This document shows positions 22,801-34,800 of a stretch of 64,000 bases of DNA, one piece after another; position 1 is the stretch's first letter; each line of letters opens with the position of its first letter. The translations under genes were made by a program, and so were the position numbers. The notes under the pieces were generated by a model. The model saw nothing but the letters and a program-made list of their open reading frames with translations, made no database searches and was not told the DNA's origin. This DNA is from Heloderma charlesbogerti (Eukaryota; Chordata; Lepidosauria; Squamata; Helodermatidae). The stretch covers positions 186,001 to 250,000 of the forward strand of contig JANEZZ010001870.1 in the NCBI GenBank assembly GCA_026122225.1, written 5' to 3'.

Positions 22801-25800
22801 AGCATCCCTCGCTAACCTCGGCTTGTTCTCAACTTTAGCCTTCCTGAGGCCATCCTTGCAATTCTGTGCTACCTGCCTGTAGCTTAGCCTTCCTTCCACT
22901 TCCTATATATGTCCTTTTTTGTTTTCAGGTCATCTCTAAGCTATTGTGAAGCCACATTGGCGTCTTCTGTTGTGTTCCGCCTTTTTTTCTTACTGGAATA
23001 GTTTGTAATTGTGCCTTGATAATTTCCTTTTTTAAACACTCCCACCCATCTTGGACTCCTTTTCTCGTTAGCATCGCTTGCCATGGGACCTTACTGATCA
23101 TTGTTCTGAGTTTATTAAAATTGGCTCTCCTAAAATCCAGGGTACGCGTTTGGCTACACTTGGCTTTTGCTTCCTTTAGAACCAAGAACTCAAGTATAGG
23201 ATAGCTGATCCTCTAGTTCCTTCCTCTACTTTCTGTAGGAGGAAATTATCAGCAACACAAGTCAGGAATTTCCTGGAGGGGCCATGTTTTGCAGAATTTG
23301 TCTCCCAACAAATATCGGGGAAATTGAAGTCCCCCATGACTACTACATCATGCTTCCTTGAAATATTGGCATTTCGCTCTTCAAAAGTTTCATCCTCGTC
23401 TTCTCCTTGATTGGGTGGCTGGTGGTAGACCCCGACCACCATATTCCTTTTATTCTTTGCTCCATTTATTTTAACCCAGATGTTCTCGATGGGGCTTCCA
23501 AGGTCATCCTCCTGTATGCAGAGGTATCTCTGTGTGCAGAGATATGTATTTTTCACATATAGTGCAACCCCACCTCCCTTTCTGTTCCTCCTGTCCTTTT
23601 TGAACAAGTTATATCCTTCAGTTGCTGTATTCCAGTCATGGGAGTCATCCCACCAAGTTTCAGTTACACCTATCAAGTCATAATTTCCCTCTTGTATTAA
23701 GAGTTCAAGTTCGTTCTATTTGTTTCCCATACTCTGGGCATTAGTATATAGACATCAAAGACCATGTGCTTCATAGTCTGGCTTTCTTCCTACATGTGTC
23801 TGAAGACTATTATTGGGCGCTATTAGAGCTGTTCTCTCTGTTGTGGTGCATGAGCCTTCATCCATTGTTACCCCCATCTTTACATCTCCCTCCCCTGTGA
23901 GATTCAGTTTAAAGCCCTCCTGAGGAAGTTCTTCATGCTGTGGCCAAACACATTCTTCCCAGCCTTTGTGAGGTGCAACCCGTCCCTTGCCAACAGCCCA
24001 TCTTCCAGGAAGTATACCCTGTGGTCCCAGAATCCAAATCTCTTGCGCCGGCACCACTTTCCTAGCCAGTCATTCACCTGGAGTATTTTTCTTTCCCTTT
24101 CTTTCCCTGTTCTAACTACTGGAAGGATGGATGAGAAAACTATCTGGGCCCCAAAGTTCTTGAATTTCCATCCCAAAGCTTCAATGTCTGAGGCGATTTC
24201 TTCGTAGCTCCGCTTGGCACTATCATTGTTCTCACATGGATGAGAAGAAAGGGATACCTGTCAGCAGGCTTTATGAGTGCAGGCAACCCTTCAGTCACAT
24301 CTCTAATCCGTCCTCCTAGGAGACAGCATACCTGGCAAGTCCATGGGTCTTACGACATACTTGGGTTTTGATCCCACGCAGCAAGGAGTCTCCCACTACA
24401 CTACTGTTCTCTTCTTGTTGGTGTAGGCCTCAGTTTCTGAGAACCTATGCCTGTGTGGAGTCTCTCTGGAGCAGCATTCTGGGATCCTAAGCACTTCAGA
24501 ATGGCCTCCTCCATCCTCGCTCAGTGGCAGTTTCTGCATTGCGTTGGAGCACCCAATTATGGGCTCTTGCAGCATTGCTAACGGTCGGCTGCTTGGGTGC
24601 CCTTCTAAGGTTTCCCTCCCCTGTCTGTGCTCTCTGGCAGCCCCTCTCCAACGGCCACATGCTTCAGCATCAGCATGTATGGGGTGCTTTCCCAAGATCT
24701 TACTCCCCTTGGAACTCTTAACAGCAGATCTTTTTTAAAGGCAGTTGAGTTCTCTGAACTGCCTGAGGTGCCTCTCAGAGGACTTCTCCTTCCTTTTATC
24801 GTGACGGCAGAGCCCACTTTTTTTAGTCTTAGTGGCACCCTTTAGGGAGTGGCAAAAGTATATAAAAATCCATTCATAAGCGCTTTTTAAGATGCCGCTT
24901 CTCAAACAAAGGAACAAAGCCAATGGCAGCCCAACCCCAACCCTAGACAGCGGCATGCACAGGACACACCCGTCAGCACTGGACGTCCATTTCCCTCACG
25001 TCGTCTCACCTTTTCTCTTAAACCTGGCAGATGGGACGGAGCCCTGACACCAGACCATGGAAGGCGATGTACAGCCCCAGCAAGAGTCCTCTGATCATAA
25101 TGGAGGAGGATGCAGTGGCCCCTCTCAGGCATCCTGTGTGTCTCCTCTCTGCGAAGCGAAATGCTGAGATTCCTAACCCTGAAACAGCAGCGAGGTGGAG
25201 GCCCCCTCCCATCCTCACAGACGAGGAGGTGGGCTTTCTGAGACGGACGGGGGGCCTCCAGCTGTTCAGGCACCCCGTCTTCCCAGGAGGGGTGTTGCCA
25301 ACTGCGCTGCCAGGTGCCGGACCACCCGCATGTGGAGATGCAAGACCACGAGAAGAAGGACTCTTGGCAGGGCCAGGCCTCCCCCAGGCAACGGGCAGCA
25401 CCGAAGCCCCTGCCCCGAGGGCGGGCTTGCTTGCGCCCACGGCTGGTGCTGCAGGCTCATTGCAAGCCGTCTCCAGAAGGCACTGGAGGAACAGGCCATT
25501 CTTCAGCCTGCTTTCTCCAGCCCGTATTGTCAGCAGTCGTGAGCCGCAGAGGAAGCGTTCCCCCTTTCCAGCATCGTCCTGTGGGCTGGTCTTCTCACCG
25601 CTCCAGTCTGCCATTCTGTGCAGGAGGGATGCCCAGCACAGAGCCAAGTCTTCACTTCCATTCGAGTGTGGAAGCTGGGTGCTGCTGGTTCCAAGTGCAT
25701 CTCAGAGAGCGCGTGACAATTTGGAAAGCACAGGCCAGGCTCTTTGTACAGCCAAGACCTAGTCTGGCAAAGCTGCCATGGGCTACAGGGAAGTCTGGGG

Positions 25801-28800
25801 CGCTGAGTGTTCTTTGCCCCTCCAGTAGCCACGTTGCTGTGCTCCCCACAGAAGTATGGGAGAAGCCTGGGGGCCGGTCCTCCTCCTTCCAGCATGTGGG
25901 CAACAACAGTTCTCCCATTCATGCCATGAGCAAATGAGCAGCCAGTGAGAGGAGCCCGGAGTTCTCGACGGCGCAGTGCTGATTGTGGGCAGCGACACAA
26001 GAGTCGGGGGTGTGTGTAGAAAAGAGGGAAAGCCCCCATTTTGTGTGTGCTGGTGGACACTGCAAATCCTGCAGACTGAGATGGAAGGGATCTCGGAGAT
26101 AAGACAAAAGGGTCCTGCCAGAGATCTTGCATGGAAGCACAATTTCTAGCCTTAAACTATCCCTGCCAGGCATAAGGAGATATGCCTTGCTGGATCAGCC
26201 CAAAGGCTGATCTAATACCAACCAGCCCAGATGTCTTGAGATGCTCATAAGCAGAGCATGGCCATCCCCTCTGCTTGGTGTGCACCATCTGGCAATGAGA
26301 GAGGAGGTGGATGCCTCTGCACGGGTGAAGCTTCTACCAAGCCCTCTCCTCCTCCTCCTCCTCGAATGTGTCTGATTGTTTTTTGAAGCCATCTAAACGT
26401 GTGACTATTGCCAGGCCTTGTAACACAAGCTAATGCTGCACTGTATTAATTATTTTTCTTTGCCTTGCAGTTGCTGCCAGCACCTTTAACTGCATGACTC
26501 AAAGATCTTTTCTCCTTTTTTTTCTGGCTAAGTGTTCGGAGAGGTGGCAAATAGTTCCCCCCTATTTTCCTCCCCTCGACCCATGACGGCTTTCTTTGGA
26601 TGGACAGTGCACCTGTCTCCGAGGTGCAGCTTTCCTGATTGCTCAGGGGATTTGCCTCCCTTCAGCTGCTGCTGCATCTTGCCATGTGCTATGCCACTGT
26701 TGCTGTCCGCCGTCCTCCTCCACCAGGGACTTCTCTCTCGCCAGGCTTTGTGGTGCAGCGTTTACTCGCAAGCCAAGAGCAGGACCAATGGATTCAGGGC
26801 CAGCCCCTGGCTAGAGAGGGCCCTGGGCAGGGAGCCCCCCCCATCAATGTATACCTTTCTTAAAAAAAAAAATATTTATAGTGCTCATAGTGTTTATTCT
26901 ATTTGTAGTTCTTGAAAAAGTCGTCTCTAAGTGAAGCCACGTGCCACTGATTTCTTTCTAGAATGAGTGACATCAGACTGGAAACTGGGGAGGGGGGAGA
27001 CTTTAAAGCTGATTGATGGAAGTTCATTTTTGTAGTTAGTATCACAGCTAATGGTCAATCAGGTTAGTACCTGTGTACTTTTGAGAAAAAATGGTTAAAG
27101 TCACTTACTACTTTTGTCAACTTAGCTCACTGCAGACCGTCCACTGAAAAAAACACTGTCACCGAGGCTTGGTGCCCCTGCAGCTTGGCACCCAGGGCAA
27201 GCACCCAGCTCATGAGGCCCAGCCGGAATGGATGCCACCCATCCTGCTCTGGCTGGGAGAAGTCTGTGTGGGTTCGGCATCTAGAGGCTGAGCGCCCTGC
27301 CTCCTCCTGCTGGCTGTGCACCGTGGGCCGCAGATGGCCACCTCCTGTGAGGCCGTTCAGAGCGGATCTGAGCACAGCGAACAGCACCCTCGAGTCTCCC
27401 TTTGCGGGGGGGGGGCACTGGGCAGGCCCGCGGAGCCCCGCCCGTCAGTGCTGCCCTGCTCCTCCCCCTCCTCTGTGCTGCTCCCTTCCCTGCCAGCCCA
27501 GGAATGGAGAAGCATGCGATGGTGCGTGCGTCAGAGAGGGAGGCAGGTCCTGACGCCTGCTGCTCCTCCGCAGGGTCGCCGTGCACGGGGCTCTTCAGCA
27601 CCACAGTCCTCGGAGGCTCCTCCAGCGCCCCAAATCTCCAGGACTACGCCTGCAGCCATGGGAAGAAGTTTGCTCCCAGCTTTCTGCACAAAGATGGTAG
27701 GTGCATTCTCTGCAGCAGGGACCCGATGCTAGGGGCTGAGCAAGGAAAAGCAAGTGCCAGGGCCCCAGGGCAGCGGAAGGGGGGGCGGTGAGCATATGGG
27801 CCTGTTGCCCCCCTGGCACAGCCTGGGCGCTGTTGCTGTGCCCTGCGGGAGGAGGCTAGGAGGGGCGCTGCTCTCGCCCTCTGGTGCAGCAAGTCAGGAC
27901 AGGGAGGCAGCACCTCCCAGCTGCCGGGTCCTCTTGTCCCCATCTCCACATCCCCCTCACGAAGAAGCAGAGATGCCTTGGCCGTGGCGTCCGTTTGTGC
28001 TCCGGGCGGCGTGGGGAGGTGGGGCCCGCGGAAGCACCATCGGACTTGCCGAGTGCCCCCCCATTGCCCCGAGGGCGCCTCGCTAGCGGGCCCGGTGCTG
28101 CCTCCCGCTCCTGCACGCCTGTGGGCAGCAGGTGGAGAACGGCTGCAGAGAGACCCCAGGATGTGGGGGGTGGCGGGGAGGGGTGGCAGAGCAGCAGGGG
28201 CCTTCGCACCGTCCTGGTGCAGCGCTTCGTGGGCCAAGATCCATTGAGGGTCTTTGCTAAATGGCTCCCCTCCTCCGTGATGTTCACAGGGTCTCCTGGA
28301 GCTTCAGAGCTATTGGTTTTATCCTTCTGGTTGTTGCTCGATACTTTCTCAAGCTTCAGGTTGCTAGAAAGTCCTTGCAGGGTTTGTAAAATTGATAATA
28401 TCTCACCTATGTGATAGAGAACAAAATAGTAATGGGAGCTTGGCCCTCCGTATTTTTACACTGCGCAGTACATTCTCTCGACCCTGGTTTGCCAAGGCCA
28501 TTGAAGGGTTTCTGAAGTCCTTCAAGAACTTTCTGACAGCCATGTAGCCCTCCCACTCCTTCCATGGGCTTGTTGGCTTTGCAGGTTTGCTTGTTGGATG
28601 GGAGAGTTCTTAATGGAGATCCTGAGGGGGTGAGGGGGGGGGGTTGTGCTGTGGATAGACCACTGAGCGGCAGAAGCAAACGGAAGGCTTGCCCGCTTCT
28701 GGGGGGTTTCTCCTCCCCTTGTGTTCTGAGGATGGGTTCTTGGGGGCTGCTCTTTGCATCATATATGGAAGATTCACAGCCGGGTTCCATGGCTCCCCCC

Positions 28801-31800
28801 GCACCCCACCTAGAAGACTCCAGCAGTGCCAGGAGGGGCACACGCACACGGTGGCCAGTCAGCATCCACAGGGCCAAGACGCTTGGCAGAGGAAGCAACG
28901 CGACCAAGGGTAGTCCCTGGCATAAGGAGCTGCATCGGCCCCTCTGCATGCTCTGGCTCCGGCCTTGGGCTGGGGAGTGAGAGGCAGCCCGCATGTCTCT
29001 CTTCTCCTCCTCCCCTGGCTTGGTGGGGCTGGCTTCACCCAAGATTTGGCTTAGGTTATTTGTAAGTGTTTTAATATGTGTTTGGTGGTTTTATGTTGTG
29101 TTGTTTTAGCTGCCTTGGGAGGAGTTAGGCCCTAAAAGGCAGCCCTTACTTAAACCAGCAAGCACATCGCCTTGGTCCTGGCCCTGCTGCGCACGTCCCC
29201 GGTGTGCCAGCCAAGACCTTGCGCCCGATGCTCCTCTGGGCTGGTGGCAAGAGGAGCCCGGCTGCAAGGGGCTTCCCAAGAGCGCAGCTGGAGCCTTTGC
29301 ATCTAGGAGCAGGAGGGGGCCTAACTGAAGCGATGGTTTCTTTTTGTTTTCTCAGAGCTCTTGTCTATGCCAGCTGTAAAGCGATTTTCTGTGTCATTTG
29401 CAAAGCATCCAACTAACGGTACGTCTGCTTCTTAATTTGTCACCGCCCCCCCCCACTCTTGCACTTGCTTTGCCTCCCCCTGCACTGTGCCCGAGGGCTG
29501 CCTCTCTTGTATGGCGCATCCCCTGCGACTAACCACGGTCGTAGCTCTTCCCCTTCTGTGTTCGGGCGGGGGGCACCCTTCCCCACAACACACACACACA
29601 CAGCAGCAGCAGCACTAATGATGGAGGGGAAGAAGAGGCACCCCCCCCCCGTGAGGCTGGGCCGCCCCTTTCTCAAAGGCTGAAATGCTTCTCTTCAGGC
29701 TTAGCCACTGCTCAGAGCAGCAAGCGCGCTAAGCGAAGACATGCAGACATTTCTGGCCCCGCCCTTTCCTTTGCCTGCCCACCGCCGCAGTCTGGCCCCG
29801 CCCTTTCCTTTGCCTGCCCGCAGTGCGGCCCCCCAGAGCTGCTCTGGAATGGAGTGTGGCACTTGGGCTGAAGGGTGCCTGCTCCACCTCCCAGGAGCCC
29901 AACCCGTATTGCTAGGGCAGCACCCGGTTGACGGGCTAGGAGAAGCGGGGGTGTAGTGGGTTTGCTGTCTTGGAGTCAGAGGTGGCCTTCCTCTGCCAGG
30001 CTGTCTTGTCTGGCTCTGTGCAGTCTTGGGGACGGGGGCGGGGAGGGCTGGTCCCGCTCGCAGTGGTGGCGGTGGTGGGTGAGAATGTGTTTTCACCCCG
30101 TTTGACGAGGCGGAACTCTCTGGGGAAGTATTCTGTCAGAGGTAAATGTACTCAGTGCATTATAGAGACACTCATTTCTGAACCTTTCTCTAGAAACACA
30201 TTTTCTGCATGCTAAAGTTGAGGACTACATGCTGTTTGTAAGCCCAAATAATATAACTTCCCTTTATGTTCTTTTATCATCATGTTTCTGTTTTTTACTT
30301 TTATTTCTTTCCCTATTTTCCAACCGGCAAAAAGTAATGCTTACATAACACAGTGGTACTTTTTCCAGGGGGAGAGCTGTGTTGCAGAGCAAACAGCAGG
30401 GTCTAGTGGCATCTTGAGCACTCCCACCTGTATTGTGGTGTAAGCTTTCCTGGACTACTGCACACCATTAGATGCACAAAGTGTTATCCTGAGTTCCAAG
30501 GGTATATATACACAGTGGCAGCTGGTACCCACTGGGACTGGTGGGACGGGGGGGGGGGGAGGTTCACCAGAGGCGGAGCGAAGGGGTCACGAGAGGCAGA
30601 GCAGTCTTTTGAATCTACAGCTGCCTGCCACCCATACAGCAGAAAGGGAAAACTGAAGCACAGGAATGCTAAGATGTTGAATGGGGGGGGGATCTGCAGA
30701 GCCACACAAAAGAACTCATTTGGACTCACATTCCCCTGTTCCAGAAGAACTCCCACTGCATAGGGAATTGAGGGACTTTGAGAACATGAACACAAAGCTG
30801 TGTGTAGGGTGGGGGTGGAGGGAATCAGCACAGCCATACAAAATAATGATGATGATATTCTCAGAACCACACAGAAAAGAGGCCGCTGGAACCCAGAAGC
30901 AAGTTTTGAGTGCATCCAGAATCCACTCCTTTGTGTATAATAACAATAACAACAAACCACAGAAAAGCCCTCCAGGCAGACATGCACTCGCCCCAGTGAT
31001 CACACACACACAAACACATGTCAGAACCACACACAGATCACTACTAGCCCCCCCCCCCCGCCAAGGCCCAGAATTCACTCACTAGCAGATTTTTTACAAA
31101 TTGAAAAAACAATACCTTGGCACTGCCAGCTGGAAAAAAACAGCAGATTTTTTACTAAGCTAAAAATAAATAAATCTCCCAATCACTGGCAGATTTTTAC
31201 ACCCAACAGACAAACAATACCATTGCCAGCAAGGTTTTTTATGAGCAAAAAGGGCAAGAAAGGCCAAGCCAACAATCTACAAACAGTGTAGAAAAGAAAA
31301 AAGAAATGCCTGAACAAGTGCACCAGATTTTTTAAAGTAGCCAGAAAAAAGGAGGGGAAAACACCCACAAAAAAGATTAAGGCTGTAACCCTATACAAAC
31401 CTACCTAGGCATAAGACCCATTGAACTTAATGGATCTTACTTCTGAATAGACATGCATGTTAGACTGCAATCCTATACTCATTTTCCTAGGAGTAAGCCC
31501 CATTGAACTGAACGGGACTTATTTCTGAGTAAAGACAAACACAGTTCAGTCTTCCAAGCAAGTTTCTTCCTATAATCTGTAGAAAGCATGCCTGCTGTTT
31601 TGAGTTTTGTTTTTAAGAGTAGGTAGATGTAACACACACATCCATAGTTTATGAAGATCTTGGCCTTTACTCTGATGGGATGGAATGGGGAAAGACACAG
31701 AAATGACAGACAAAAGTAGTTGCAAAAAATGCTTCAGGCGTTTCTTCCTAAAGGGGTAGAGACAGCTGCCAAAGGGTGTTACAAAAAAGATTGGGGGGGG

Positions 31801-34800
31801 CAGGATGGGGAGATAAGCCTTGCCTTCTTCCAAAGCATAGCTGTTTAAAAAACAAAACAAAAACAAAACACGCAATCCGAACTCTTGATTCTGCCCAATC
31901 TCCCCGCCCCCGCCCAATGAAGTGAATATTAAGGGCCACAAAGATAGTTCCTTCAAACACCCAGAGAAGAAAGGAATTTAGCCCCTTGTTCCAAAAGCTT
32001 GCCTGGTTTAAAAAATTAAATGTTTAAAAAAGTGGGGTGATATGTGTTAGAAACTGGCAGTTACTTTCCATGGTGGAAGAGAAGCACAATATAAGACCAG
32101 GTTTTAAAAAAAGAAACAGGGGAGGAAAAGAGAAACACAAGATTGCGAAAAAAGAAAGGGGACTGAGGATCAGCAAATCAAGAGCATAAGAACATGACAT
32201 AAGACCATAAGAAGAGCCCTTCTGGATCAGACCAAGGGTCCATCCAATCCAGCATTCTGTTCACACAGTGGCCAGCCAGCTGCCCCCACAAGCAGGACAC
32301 GAGTGCAACAGCACCCTCCTGCCCATGTCCCCCAGCAACTGCTGTATGTAGGGTTAATGCCTCTGATAGTGGAGGAAGCCGATAGCCATCAGGACTAGCT
32401 GCCATCATAACCACCTCCTCCAGGAAGTTGTCTAAAGCCATCCAAATGGGTGGCCTTCACTACATCTTGTGGAAGCGAGTTCCGTAGCTCAACTCTGCGC
32501 TGCAAGAAGCCCCTCCTCTGATCTGCCCGGACTCTCCCACCCGGCAGCTTCCGGGAATGGCCCCGCTGGGTTCTAGCATTCCCGGGGGGGGAGGTGCCTC
32601 CGGCTTCACTTCCCGCTCACCGGGCATACTTTTGCACGCCGCCGCCGCGCCCCCCTTCGCCGTTGCTCTGAGCCAAGCTCCCTCCCCGCCCTCGCGGGCT
32701 GCGCTAATAGGGAGCATCTAAAAGTGCCCCATACTGGCGGGCTTTTTCATGGGGGGGCAGCGAGAGCGGCGAAGGCAGCGGAGGAGGCCGCGCAGCAGCG
32801 CCCTTCCGAGCCTCGAGCAGCGAGAGGCTGCCGGAGCCAAGGGAGGGGCGGCTTCGGACACGTGCGAGACGCGTTGCGACGGGGGAGCGGACTGCCAGGC
32901 TGGGCAGAGGCGCGCCGCCGTTGGCCGCCCGCCCCGCTCTCTTCGCGCCAGGGAAAGCCGAGGGCTGGAGCAGTCCACGGCGCGGGAGCAGCTCCCCCCT
33001 TCGCGGCCGGGGCCGTTCTGAGGAGCGGAAGCCCCCGAGCCGCGCGCGCAGCGCCTCCGTCTCCCGGCCGCTGGCTCGACGGCGCGCGAGTCACTCGCGG
33101 CGCCCCTCGTCGCGCTGCCGCTGCTCCGCCATCGCAGACGGTGGGCCGGGGTTGTGCCCGGGCCAGAAAGGGCCGCCGCTGCGCCGAGGTCTCGCTCCTC
33201 TGAGCCGGCCCGCCAAGAAATGCGTCCGGGGGCTGTGCGGGGCCTGGGGCAGCTGCCTGCGTGCCCTCCTGCCGCTCGGGCCGCGTTCTGGGGAGCCGGC
33301 GGCAGGGCCCGATTCGCGCCGGCGTCTCCAGCGCCCTGCCCGCCCGGCGCCGTCCCAGCAGCCGCGGAGCCGGGGGCGGGCGGGCGGGCCGTGCCGCCCC
33401 CCCAGCGGCGAGCGCGCAGGATGGGGCGGGCGCGCGACTTCCGCCTCTGCCCCCGCGGCGGACGGGCGCGGCCGCGCTTGCCGAGAAGGGCCGCTCGGGG
33501 CGTGCCGGCGCGCGGCTCTTGGGGACCGGGGCGCGGCAGCGGGCTTCTCCCCGCCCCGGGAACGGGCGCGCCGGCGGGCCGCGGCAGCGCCCGAGCGCCC
33601 TCGAGGCGGCGCTGTTGAGCAGCTGCCCTCGAGCGCGCCGCGGCCCGGCTGCAGCTCGGCGGGCGGCCGCGCAGAGGCCGCTCCCTGGCGGGGCCCGTGG
33701 CCCTGGCAGCCCGGCGCCGGCCCGCGGGCAGCCCGGCACGCCCGCTCGGGCGCGGGGTCGCCGCAGGGCTCCTCGTGGCGACGGCGCTGGCGTGTGCCGC
33801 CAGCACGGCGCGCCGAGGTAAGCTCGGGAGGTCGCGGAAGGCGGCGGGCGCGGGCGCTCCGGAGAGCTGCGCGCAGCGTGCCGCGCCCGCCCCTGCAGGA
33901 CCAGAGGCGCGAAGAGGGGCCGTGCTGCTTGTGCTGGCGGGAGGAGCCCGTCGCCGGCTGGCCGGGCGCTGCCCATCTGCGCTCTTCTGCAGCCGCTGCC
34001 CCCGGGTGTCGCCCTGCGCGGCGCTCCGCCCGCCGCCGCCCCTGTGCGCCTGCCGGCCGCGTCTCTGCCGGAGCCGGCTGGTCTCCGGCCAGGGCCTGGG
34101 GGTGAGCAGCGCGGCCTGGGGCGTTCGTGGCTTCCCCTCTCTGGCGCTGGCGGGAGGCCCGTGCGAGCCTTCCCTGCTGCTCGGCCCTGCCTTCTGGCCG
34201 CCGGCAGTGTGCGCTGGGCCGACCGTGGGCTGCCAGGTGGGCTCTGGGCCATCTGGAGCCCCACCGACCGCCAGCGGAGCGCTGCCAGCCTTTCCCAGTG
34301 GCCCGGCCCTCCGCTGCGAGCGCCTGCCTGCCCTCTGCCTCCCCCATGGGAAAGGGGCAGGGGGGAGTTGTGTTGCATGGGCCGGTCAGCTCCCACCCCC
34401 GTCAGTGGGGAAAGGGCGACAGTGCAGGGTTTGCAGAGCGAGTGAGCACGCACACTGGGTGCTGAAGGAATCGGGGCTCTCTCGGGCACCCTGCCCCTCT
34501 GCACAGCCCAGAGCCAGGCGCTTGAGTGTGTGAGGGGCCCGTGTCCTGCTGCAGGCAGAGCTGCTGGAGCCCGGCTCCTTTGGTGGGGCAGGAGAATGCC
34601 AGGACACCAGCCTTTCCTTGGGCCTCTGCCTCGGTGCGGGCATGGGGGCTCTCTCTGTGTGCGGGGGACTTTCCCTACCAGTCCTGCAGTGAGAGGAGGC
34701 TGTTTCTGAAAGGAGAGTTGAAGGCACGGAGTGATTTTCCGCCAGCTGGTTTCCATGGAGGGCGCACAGCTGCCTCGCTGTGGAGCAAGCGGTGCCTCGG

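Larger units (their letters stand above)
21030..24430 (-). mobile_element. CR1 LINE, long copy, antisense
   Basis: 3' end at 21,030 with ATCATAGAATCATAGAATAG. RT from about 22,900 down to 21,216, endonuclease at about 22,925-23,690, ORF1 esterase region at 23,755-24,400. It is collinear with the CR1 at 56,723-61,282 but has several deletions and frameshifts. Homology fades near 24,430; the 5' untranslated part is not recognised. Confidence 0.92.
29419..31082. other. Intron L-M, first part
   Basis: Contains a C-run (29,446-29,455), an (AC)n-(CAG)n microsatellite at 29,585-29,613, two near-identical CTGGCCCCGCCCTTTCCTTT units (29,753 and 29,791), and G-runs at 30,547 and 30,684. Nothing coding recognised. 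Confidence 0.55.

Noticed and set aside
24900..26170. Cluster of 100-240-codon frames
   Set aside because: Overlapping on both strands with no recognisable domain; treated as GC-rich intron.
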